Below are positions 22,576-31,399 of a DNA stretch of 64,000 bases, piece after piece. Source of the DNA: Erodium maritimum (lineage: Eukaryota > Streptophyta > Magnoliopsida > Geraniales > Geraniaceae). The stretch spans positions 42,836,557 to 42,900,556 of the forward strand of contig OY997594.1 in the NCBI GenBank assembly GCA_963921825.1, read 5' to 3'. The notes below the pieces were generated by a model. The model worked only from the letters and a program-made list of their open reading frames with translations. It was not told the origin of the DNA and did not search any database. Position 1 is the first letter of the stretch; every line of letters starts with the position of its first letter. Position numbers and translations under genes: made by a program.

Positions 22576-22905
22576 CTTAAGAGCAAGGGCAATGGAAATC
22601 CCGACAATAAACAAGAAGAAAGGCATAACGAAATCGGCAAGGTTGCAGCCGTTCCAGGAAGCATGCCCTATGATGGGCCATTCGCCTCCAGCATCATCAA
22701 CCAATATCATCAACTACAATACAATACAATGAAGTTTTTAATTTCAATTTCACACCAAACATTTAAGAGCAGAAACATGTACCGCCACGGTTAGGCCTCT
22801 GAACATGTCCAAAGAAGCCACTCGCCTTGTTTTCAGGTTCGGCATCTTTTGGACCGATATATCGGACACATCCACCGCGTGCAGCTGGGGAGTGCTATCG
22901 CTCAT
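22576..22905 (-). CDS. 5' exons 1-2 of the acetyltransferase-like gene
   Basis: Exon 1 (22905-22783) starts MSDSTPQLHAVDVSD and ends ASLDMFRGLTVA, exactly 41 codons, with donor GTACATG. Exon 2 (22713-22576) is 46 codons, LMILVDDAGGEWPIIGHASW through FVMPFFLFIVGISIALALK, with acceptor TTGTAG and donor GTGCAC. Both are open, and the ATG chosen is the first in frame upstream of the conserved ASLDMFRGL block. The 5' flank is short: a MULE ends its terminal repeat only 155 bp upstream of the ATG. Confidence 0.75.
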
Positions 22906-23060
22906 TTCTTGCTCGACTCACGATTTCGGCTGTCGACCACTAACTTTAACCAACAACACCCATGCCCCATGGTACACATATGTAGATAAGACTGAAGCTC
23001 GGGACCCCAACTTATTCAAACTTACCATTCACATTTCATAATCATTTTGTCATTTTTTTG

Positions 23061-24370
23061 GGGAAATTTACACCTAACTTCTCCTATTATTATCTTATTT
23101 TCATATTACTTCCTTAACTATTTTTTTTTGTCATTTAACACCCTTAAGTAAATATTGTTTTCACTTTAGTCCACTTCCGTTATATTTTAGATGGGAAACA
23201 ATCACATGCACAACACATTATCTTGATTTTTTTGAAAATGACAAAATTGCCCTTCAATCTTAAATAGCCCTAAAATAAATTACCACAACCCTCTCTCTCA
23301 CATCAGTACCGCCCCTTGCCCCTACCCCCCTCTTTCTCATTTCTTTATCGGAGCTCCTATCCTCCCTTCCAACGACTCCATGACAGGCAGTACAACACCA
23401 AGCAGCACCAAGCACGATTGTGTGCTCTCGATTCTCGATGATCCGATCGTGAGTAGGGTTTTGGGGGAGGCTGGGTTCAGAAGTTGTCACATTAAGATGG
23501 TGACTGTGCACCCGCTAGTCACGCAATCCTCTAGATTCTCCTGGTGCCCACCGATCTTCCTCTATAACTTGACGGATTCAGAGTCGTCTGGTGCTCGGAG
23601 CTTCATATTTCCATTCGTCGGGGTCGAGGACGGAGACGACGAGAATTGCAGAAGAATCGGGGAGGTTCTCACCCAGAAGAGCCGTAGAAACCCGCTACTC
23701 GTCGAGGTTGGTGCGATTGATGCTCTTCGGAGCTTCATCGATTGTGTGCAGAAACGAAAAACTACTACTATGCCTGTAGAAATTTTTGGGTTGTGTGTAT
23801 TTGATACTTCCAAGGTGGTTTATGGGTTTGTTGTTGAAGGTGGGAGCAACGAGAACTAAGGAAAATTATGAGAAATTAGGAAAAAAGAATTAACTAAAAC
23901 AGAATTAAGGAAAATTATGAATAGAAATAATAAATATTAAAAAAAATAAAAGTAAATGAAATAAAGGAAAAGAATAAAAATGTAATAATAAAATTGAATA
24001 TATATGTATATATAATAAAATATGATTTTTTTATATATTTTTAAAAATAAAATATTATATATATATATATATATCTATTTTGGAAAATAAAAAAATTCTA
24101 AAAATTAAAAAAAGTATTAACAAAAAACAGATAAAAAAAGTAATGACAAAAATAACTTATTTTGAAATTTAGAAGAATGAATGGCATAGTTTTGAAAATG
24201 TGATGGTTAATGAAGGGCATTTTAGACTTTTTACTTCTTTTGGATGAAAACTTAACGAAGTTGGACTAAAGTGCAAAAAAAATAAAGGTAAGGGTGTTAA
24301 ATGTAAAAAAAAGTTAAGGGGGTGATGTGAAAATACGGCGATAGTAGGGAAGGTTATGTGTAAATTTCCC
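23061..24370. mobile_element. Pack-MULE-type transposon carrying an SMXL-like fragment
   Basis: Long terminal inverted repeats of about 130 bp. The left begins GGGAAATTTACACCTAAC, and the right, read inward on the minus strand, begins GGGAAATTTACACATAAC. Both continue through a block containing CATTTAACACCCTTA. The flanks are T-rich on both sides (ATTTTTTT within a few bases of each end), so the exact 9-bp duplication cannot be fixed. The interior holds a GC-rich coding fragment followed by an AT-rich stretch with a TA run at 24055-24075. Confidence 0.8.
23380..23859 (+). pseudogene. SMXL (D53/SMXL6-7-8-like) gene fragment captured by the MULE
   Basis: A 159-codon open frame contains LSILDDPIVSRVLGEAGFRS, PPIFLYNLTDSESSG, DENCRRIGEVLTQKSRRNPL and DALRSFIDCVQKRKTTTMPV, then EIFGLCVFDTSK. 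These blocks follow, in order, the region after the Clp N-domain in the SMXL/D53 family, repressors in strigolactone/karrikin signalling. The family proteins are about 1000 residues, so this is a 15% fragment with no repressor motif or ATPase fold. The frame is uninterrupted, implying recent capture. The first ATG may be fortuitous. It runs divergently from the acetyltransferase-like gene. Confidence 0.75.
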
Positions 24371-24399
24371 TTATTTTTTTAAAGGTAAGATAAATCTGA

Positions 24400-26760
24400 T
24401 TCAAATCGGAAAAATCAAAAGTCAAGAATAATTGTATTGAAAAGAAAAACAATATGGGAAAATGAAAGTAAAAAATAAAAGCTCATATGTCGAAACATTT
24501 TATTAAATTGTTCGGATGTTGATATTACAGTAGTGTCTGAAAAAACCAGTACAGGGAATCCATACGGGAAGTTAAGAAAGTGCGGGCCCCTTTTAAGGTA
24601 ACCGGGGTCGAGGCGGGCTGTATACTCTTCCAAGGATCCAGTATGCGTCGTCCTACCTGAAATAATAATGTAGGGCTCCATGGACGCGAAAGTGTTGACT
24701 CCCAAAATGGTAGAAGAGTAACATGCCAGAACTTGGTGAAACCACTATCACCATATGTTGAGTGAGGCGGCGTTGCTGGACAACCCCCACTAGACCACGA
24801 ACTCCTCATTGATCAAGGTGAGGGTGCTTGCTCCCCCCCCCCCCCTTCCGCCCATTGTTCGGTGTTCCCCCTCAGAGCGTGTAAAGCCATCAGACTTCAA
24901 GTCTTGGACCCCTACCAGACACTTCTGATCTATCGGGAGAGAAGATGTAGCTAACTCCCAAGTAAAACTCGTCTGCTCTTCCGTAAGGCTCCGTGGAAAG
25001 GAGTGGGAAAGGCTCATAGAGTGTTATGGGTAAGACCGAGGCCCTCTTCCTCGTACTGAGGAAACTCCCGGAATGTCTGGCCGAGTCCCCATGACGGGAA
25101 AAGATCTAACTCGTGAGTCAAGGTCCTTATCGGATAATCACTCCTAACGGAAAAGAAAAAAAATAACTCGATCAGGCGAGGAAGCCTCCTCATCTACTAC
25201 CTTCCCCTTGCCCCTTAGGATCCCCTGGTCTTGGTGCCACTGGGTAAAGTTGTGGGTCGGGCGATCAGAAGAGCCAGCCAAGTAGGACCAGTTAGTACTT
25301 GGGGCCATCCTTCGAAGACGGGCCCGAGAGCCAACCGATCTTGGATCAGTCGAGGATCGGAGAGAGGGTCTAATATCCTAGTGACCTAAATGACAGGCTG
25401 ACACCAGGTGCCCTACATAAGTACGGCTAAAATAGTGGTCCAGTAAACGTTCATAAGAGATGTGTAGAAGGATATGTACCTCAGACTCGAAGAGTTGAAA
25501 CCATGTCTGACCCTGTAATGGCAGACGGGCATCAACCTTCACCCTGACCCGCATAAAGTCCCCCTAACTCATGCCATCCGCATCACCATCCAGCACCAGA
25601 CATGTGCCGAGGGCGCTCCCTAAACAAAAATTGACTCCTCGGTTCCAAGCCCCACACTAGAGGTTGGAGATGTGTGCTCACACCGTGAAGTGGGTGAAGA
25701 TGATGTTTGGGGTTTCATCTGAGGCCTCAGTTTCACGAAGAGTACTAGTGATCGAAGAAAATCCCAATGCTCCCCAGCCAAAACCCGAGCTATGTTCTTT
25801 GAAGATGGAAAGAAGAAACCAACTATTCGTCCTCCAAGGGCCATTACATTTAGGATTTGCCAGAGCTTCTCTAGCCAATCAACTGGGGACTACCAGTAGA
25901 ATGTCTTCGTGGTCAGAACCCGAGTCAGTAGGCAAAATTGAGGCCCCAACCACAGAGTTCCTTCAGAAGGACAACAACCTTCCTAATGGCCAGTCCACCC
26001 ATATTGACCCCTATATCCTACAAAATGGCTTACCGGTGTTCGTTCTGCCTTGTCGGGCATGATCCATGGCCTGGTGGACCCAACATACCCCCAATCCGCC
26101 TTAGGCCACCAACGCTCGGTCGAACAAGACTCTGTCCACCAGAACTCGTCCCACCAAAACTCGGCCCAACAGAGATCCGAGGGCCCACCAGAGATGATGG
26201 AACCCTAGGGATCCCCTGGTTCCCATGTTGCCACCAACTACAGCCCATTCAGAGGAGGAGCCCTAGGTTGTAACACTCTCAATGCCGCATTGGTCCAACC
26301 CCAATGGGTCCATACCAGTAATTTCATCTTCATCCTCATACATAGAACCCCATTGTCAGTTGTGTAATCCTTGACGTATGTCCCCTCCGACTTGCATCCG
26401 ATCTGAAACAACGATCAGTACCTGATTGGAGAAGAAAACACGAGGAAGGGAGGGCAATCGGTCGTGGCTACCACGACCTCTTTCCCCTCGTCGAGGTTCT
26501 ACGAATAAGACCCCATGGTCGACCTAGAAGGCCTCCCTGGTGGAGACCCCGATCTCTCGCTTGTGCCACCGGAGCAACAGCACACTCAGATGCGTCTTGA
26601 GCAGAGAAGATCAAACTCGCCGTCATCACCGCCACTATCCCAAAGAGGTAAGGGACCGGACACGGAGAGTAGGGTGCACCATATAAACTAAAAGGGGAGT
26701 CGTCAGGCTCACCGTTTGTCGGTTTCGCAACCGTTTTCTTATCGCCATTAATCGCCATCG
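24400..26760 (-). pseudogene. Decayed DUF4283/zf-CCHC_4-type ORF, minus strand
   Basis: GC-rich block whose minus-strand translation has recognisable pieces. At about 25878-25640 it reads KNIARVLAGEHWDF, the DUF4283 hydrophobic block. At about 25560-25400 it reads FMRVRVKVDARLPLQGQTWF and then YERLLDHYF with LVSACHLGH, the segment leading into the CCHC knuckle, here lacking most Cys. The 5' end (26758) starts MAINGDKKTVAKPTNGEPDD after a CCCTAG-rich leader. Stops and frameshifts are frequent. A stretch near 26660 (PCPVPYLFG) resembles the GLUTAMINE DUMPER motif, but I judge this fortuitous or a small chimera. Confidence 0.5.
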
Positions 26761-27056
26761 CTACAAACTCTTGGGAATAGAGAGAGAGAACTAGGGTTTG
26801 TTTTTTAGACTACAAATTTACCATTCACAATCATATGATTTAGATAAAGATTAATGGTAAAATATCATCTCGCAACCTTGGGAAATTATTAATAGGGTTA
26901 ATTATTTTTTTGTACCCAATTTTTATCGGTAACACATTTTTAATACCCTTATGCTTTGTAACGTTTAATAACAGTTGCCACATTTTGATAATCGTCATTT
27001 TCAAGTAGATTTTAGAATATTATATTAAAATTGATAGAATATTTCAAAATTATCTG
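26761..27056. other. AT-rich spacer
   Basis: Contains the leader of the preceding minus-strand pseudogene (to about 26815) and AT-rich sequence without a recognised gene. Confidence 0.3.
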
Positions 27057-27566
27057 TTATAATAATTTGATACCTCGACAACGTCTTCGGTAATGATGGG
27101 AGTTTCTTGACTTGTCCGGAAGGAGTCTTAGCTTGGGAGGATATTCTCTTGTGTCTCTAGTACATAATCGGTCCCCATTGCACAAAAGAAAGGATCCCAA
27201 TTGTACTCCATTACAAACGAAAAAAACGAACATAGAGAAATAGAAACGAATTAGAAAGTAGTATTTTGGGAGGAATTGAGTTGGTGTATGAAATTGAAAG
27301 GATACTTGCTGTTTATATAGAGGAGTAGAATTTTTTTGATCTCTAGCGACGCATCCATGTGGCACCACCGAAGAGGCTGGCAACGGTTGGCGATGCTCCC
27401 GATGCAGTCAACGCTGAATACCAACGGCTCTTTGCTCCAGCGCACGCTGTTGTCGGTAACGTCACTAACGCCCTTCTCAACCATCATCGAACCGCTAGTG
27501 AACCGACATCGTAACGCCAACATTTCGTCTCAATCAGCGAGCCGCTTGCGACTAGAGATGCTCTAA
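27057..27566 (-). mobile_element. PIF/Harbinger left-end fragment with promoter and ORF start
   Basis: On the minus strand it starts with the PIF-type TTAGAGCATCTCTAGTCG. Then come a GC-rich leader, a TATA box (TATATAAACAG near 27318-27308) and an ORF starting MEYNWDPFFCAMGTDYVLE near 27212. The ORF runs only about 30 codons before stops. The layout (terminal repeat, leader, TATA, ORF) matches the element at 10529. The right part is missing. Confidence 0.5.
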
Positions 27567-28024
27567 GATACCTTCTTTAAAACATTGATATTGTAATTTT
27601 AGGTTTTTAATCCATTAACCCTATAATTCAACTAACCCTACAAATTCAAGTTTTCATATTGACTCTAGAATTTCATGTTTCTAAGATTTAGAAACCCTAG
27701 TTTTGAAATTCGAAACTATTACCTCCTCTTCTTCTTCTTTGACCAAAGTTGAAGTTTTTTTTTCTCCTTCTTTTCTTCATTTAACGTCAATCTTCTTTGT
27801 TCCCTATCCTAGTACATAATTCCTTTTTTTCTCTATTTTGTCTCTCCTACATTTCATACCTAAAATCTAAAGAGAAGAAATCAAATAGAAACTCATTCTT
27901 AACCTAAAAACCGTAAAAACTCATCCAAGTCATCCATTTCATAAATGGATAGATGAGAGGCAATTGAGTCGTTGATTACAAAAACACATTACTTTTTGTT
28001 AAGTGGTAGGGGCTTTTTAGTAAA
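27567..28024. other. AT-rich sequence, no gene seen
   Basis: Low-GC intergenic sequence with CT-rich stretches near 27722-27790. Nothing else recognised. Confidence 0.3.
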
Positions 28025-28199
28025 ACGATCATTTTTTTATCAATTCACTAATTTAATCATTCCCGCTTCGTTTTAAATCTGATTGGCTTCAAACTAGTGC
28101 CAATATTTTTGTTTATTCAAGGGATTCCTATCAAGACCAGTGATAAATATATTTTGAAGCACGAATAAAATTTATTTTGGGGCTGATTTAAAAAAAATA

Positions 28200-28555
28200 T
28201 GGGTTATTTTTATCAACACCTTGCACTGATTTTATCAACACTGAACATTAGTTTTATCACCTCATTTTCCACAACTGAACATGATTGTTATCACATCATC
28301 ACGTTTTTTTATGAACATTGAACACTAGTTTTATCTATACTAAACACTAGGTTTATCACTATATTACATGTGTTTTGTCACTCTATCACATTTTTTTATT
28401 AATAATGAATACTAGTTTTATTAACACTAAACTCTTGTTTATGACCCTCATTATCAAAATTAAACATGATTTATGTCACCTCATCACTTGTTTTTTATCA
28501 CCTCAGGACATGTTTTTTTATCAACATATAATACTAGTTTAATACTCCGATATAA
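28200..28555 (+). repeat. Degenerate ~30-bp repeat (ACTAGTTTTATCAC words)
   Basis: Roughly ten diverged units combine an AACACTAGTTTTATC-like word with a TCACCTCA- or CACATCA-like word. The pattern resumes after the retroposon at 30412, showing that it predates that insertion. Confidence 0.6.
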
Positions 28556-28568
28556 AACATTTATTAGT

Positions 28569-30397
28569 TTTTTTTATAAGCTAAGAATTTTATTAAGCTA
28601 GAGTTCTATAAGAATATAGAACACAGCAGGAAAGGATCCAAAAAAAAGGATCAATTCCTCAAACCAATACAACTCCGCAGAGTAAACAAGGATAAGAAAA
28701 ACTACTTCCTATCTGGATTTAAACAAATAAACCGGTTAGAAACCGGAACAGGGGGTAAAGAGCGAATTGGAGTCGGTGCCTCAAAATCCTCGATCCCGTC
28801 CTCGACGTCCTTCACAGGCAAAACGCGAAGATTTACTGCCTTTCGACCGACTTTCGAGCTGTAACTCCAATTTCCCGTGCTATCTTGTTTGGCAATGTCT
28901 ACCATGTAACATCCCAAATTAGCCCCACTATCAGCAGAGGTCCTAGCTCGTGTCTGGTAGACCACGATTGGTGGTTTAGGCAACTTCGATTGACTCTTCT
29001 TCGGGCGTCCTCGTTTCTTTGGCCCGACGCTAACTATCGGTTTCTCCAATGCCTCCTTCCATGGACTTCCCTGAAAGCCGAATTCCATACTCGATTCACC
29101 AACCCGAGGTAAAGAGTCAGTACGCGAGCCAATATCTTCCCCAATTCGGCTAAAAACAATAGCCAAACTTGGATCCATCCCAACCAGCGAGCGGGCCTTT
29201 TCAGATGGGCTGAGCACACCCTCCTTCTCAGCTGAGCCCAATCCCACAACTGGATCAGGCCCAACCGGACAAGAGCTCAACCCAGCCCCTCCAGGCCCAC
29301 CGCGTTCAACGAACTTGTTTGGTAACGTATCCGGAGGAAACTCGGACGCCGTGATCAACGGATTCAAACCCAATTCTTCGCTATCTGAAAAGGGAATCCC
29401 GATCTGGACTGGATTCTCATCCAACGAGGCAATCCCATGATTCACAGAGTCGGGATCGCGAGCGTCAATTGCAGGAAAACGCAGATCTTCGGGAACCTGA
29501 AAACACGGTGGAGGAGTGATCGTCGGCCGAGATGTGGGTGCCTGGGCGATGGCTTCCTCACGAGGAAGCTCCTGTCTCGCACTGGAAATCCGGAGAGCCA
29601 CTCCGGAGCGATCTTCTGGGTCAGGACGCAAAACAGAGCACATGCTCTGTTTTTGCTCTCCGGTTGACAGAGTCGCCTGAGGACGCAGGAAACGCCGAGA
29701 GAACGCTACGAAAAGGACATGGCCGTTCAGCTTGAATCCATTCAGTGTTTCGATCGCCTGTACAGCTGCGTAATTCGAGGAGAAACCGATGAAACCAAAA
29801 AAGTACCCTTTCTTATTTGCACGTTTCAGCAGAGTTGAGGATACAATGTCTCCAAAAGGAAGAAACATCGCCTTGAACGACTCTTTCGAGAACGGGAACG
29901 GAAAATTTCTCACATACACCTCCGTCGTACTTTCCACGAACTAAGCTCGAGGTCGTCGCCGGCGGACTGACTCCCCGTCCCTATCAGCACCATCGTCTTC
30001 TTGTTGGGCTACGGGCAGCACAAGAACAATGGACGCAGTCCCGGCCATCTGCTTCCCCTTCTCTACGACGGTCTGAGGACGAGATATGGGAAGTGTAGAT
30101 ACCCCTTTCGACTGCTTCCCCGTCTCTGTGGTAGGATCAACGGCGGTGCTTTGTTTATCGGCAGCCGGACGTTTGGTCGCAGTGTGAGTACGGGAGGGCT
30201 TAGACGAGCCTCCACGAGTTCCCTGATAACAAAGGGATCGATACTCACGATACAAAGCCACCATCTGCGAGCAAAAAGAGAAGAACGGAACAGGTTCTCC
30301 TTCGCCGGCGCTGGTAGAAGTCCGGCCGGCCAAGTGGTGGAAGCGTTTCCTTGGTGACATAGAAAATGTTTGTTAATACATATTACTTTTAACATTT
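28569..30397 (-). mobile_element. RRM retroposon copy D, bounded by a perfect 14-bp target duplication
   Basis: AAACATTTATTAGT occurs at 28555-28568 and again at 30398-30411, flanking a 1829-bp unit. Read on the minus strand, the unit has a 37-bp leader, one long ORF (30360-28702), a 3' UTR with AAGCTAGAGTTCTATAAGAA-type sequence (as the complement near 28595-28620), and a short A tail against the duplication. It has no RT, endonuclease or promoter-like tail. The duplication, A tail and 5' completeness show a LINE-mobilised, single-ORF retroposon. Confidence 0.85.
28702..30360 (-). pseudogene. RRM / AT-hook-like protein of retroposon copy D, one stop codon from open
   Basis: From ATG at 30360 the frame is open for 139 codons (MSPRKRFHHLAGRTST to RRRRPRA). 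It meets one TAG at 29943-29941 and continues in the same frame for another 412 codons. After the TAG comes an RRM: EVYVRNFPF (RNP2), KKGYFFGFIGF (RNP1) and ETLNGFKLNGHVLFVAFS. Then follow a long Pro/Ser linker, VFSRIGEDIGS, GSPWKEALEKP, the AT-hook-like KKRGRPKKSQ, VVYQTRARTSAD, YMVDIAKQDSTGNWSYSSK and VSNRFICLNPDRK at the C-terminus. The N-terminal extension is Lys/Arg- and Ser-rich. RRM-containing ORF1 proteins are known from some plant L1 LINEs; this one has no ORF2. The RRM implies RNA binding and RGRPKK possible DNA binding; both are inferred. Confidence 0.75.
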
Positions 30398-30592
30398 AAA
30401 CATTTATTAGTGAAGATTTATCAACACTCAATATATTTTTATCACCCCGATATAACTTTTTATTTCCGTGCTTCAAAATATATTTAATATAGCCCTTGGA
30501 AAAAGAAAAATGTCGGCGCAAGTTTGAAGCTAATCGGAGTTCAAACGAATCAAGAATGATTAAATCAGTGAATTGATCATGAAAAAAATGGA

Positions 30593-30839
30593 CACTTGTC
30601 CACATGACACCATATATTACAATTGTGTTCTTGCTTGTGTGAGAATTGATGAAAGTGGTATTTTGGGTGGGATTAGAGTGATGACGTGACATCATGGTGA
30701 ATGTGGGATTTTAAGTGTACGTGACCAAGATGAATTCTCACATTTTTTTAAGATAAGAAGGGTTTCTAGTAGAGTTTTCCTCAAAATCAAAGTATTTACT
30801 CTAATAATTAAAAATAAAACTGATATTTAGTTGTTACAA
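30593..30839. other. Spacer, no gene seen
   Basis: AT-rich sequence between the inverted repeat and the next retroposon 3' end. Confidence 0.3.
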
Positions 30840-31399
30840 TTTTTTTGAGCGAAAGGTACGAATTTCATTACTTCAAAAAAGAGTCATTACATGTTTGGAG
30901 TCCCCGAGGGGTCGAACAATAACTCGGTAACAAGAGACCGTCTAGTATAGTTTTTTAAAGAGTCATAGAGGCAAACAAAAATAAAACTACTAAACTAGCG
31001 AAACTGGTGAAGACTGCTCAAGGTGTGGCCTAAGCGCTTCTTTATCCTAGAAGATGACTCGTTTTGTCTGGTTGAAAACCGAACCTGACTTCATCAGTAA
31101 CATAGGAGGAATGGCTTTTACCAAGGACCCCTCCTAATTTGAGTCCCTATAGTCATGGTATTTAGTCATCCCTCTTGGCGAGACTGGTTACGAGCCCTCG
31201 CATGACCATCACGGGATCTCCAACTGACCCCCTCTTCATTCCAACACTTCGCACCAGGGGTGCTCCATTCCCACTACTCGAGGGTTGTCCCACCTCTAAG
31301 TTTTTCTAGTCGGGAACAACAACCCAATCCACTATACCATTAGGCACAGTGTACTGGGTTACTATTGGGCCGCTTCCTCAAGGTAAGGGTTCTTTAGGT

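Larger units (their letters stand above)
16067..22905 (-). pseudogene. Heparan-alpha-glucosaminide N-acetyltransferase-like gene, interrupted
   Basis: Minus-strand membrane protein of the HGSNAT/DUF5009 family, which in animals moves an acetyl group from acetyl-CoA across the lysosomal membrane; the plant role is not established. Exons by conserved GT-AG sites: 22905-22783, 22713-22576, then (after a 4.4-kb gap) 18106-18030, 17935-17820, 17708-17591, 17497-17381, 17274-17183, 16935-16869, 16797-16716, 16632-16541, 16445-16302 and 16213-16067. Phases agree across the last ten. Hallmarks include FVMPFFLFIVG, KLDPPCNAVGYID, HPAWRRSK, GVHFGH, WIGMNAMFVYVMAAEGI and a C-terminal YWKL. The family exon between ALALK and GGFSHAPD is absent from the gap, which holds retroelements. 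Joining 22576 to 18106 shifts frame and stops after about 15 codons. Confidence 0.8.
28025..30592. repeat. Inverted repeat pair (~135-bp arms) around RRM copy D
   Basis: Left arm 28025-28163 and right arm 30592-30464 are inverted and similar along their length. Shared blocks include ATCAATTCACT, ATTTAATCATTC, GCTTCAAACT and a perfect ATATTTTGAAGCACG next to the loop side. Between arm and retroposon lies a degenerate repeat rich in TTTTATCAC and CTGAACA-type words (28200-28555, continuing at 30412-30460). This looks like an older TIR or fold-back element into which copy D later inserted. No outer target duplication was found. Confidence 0.6.

Noticed and set aside
26468..26758. GLUTAMINE DUMPER-like protein
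   Set aside because: Only a short PCPVPYLFG stretch fits; the membrane segment and the C-terminal motif are absent, and the block is better explained as part of a DUF4283-type pseudogene.
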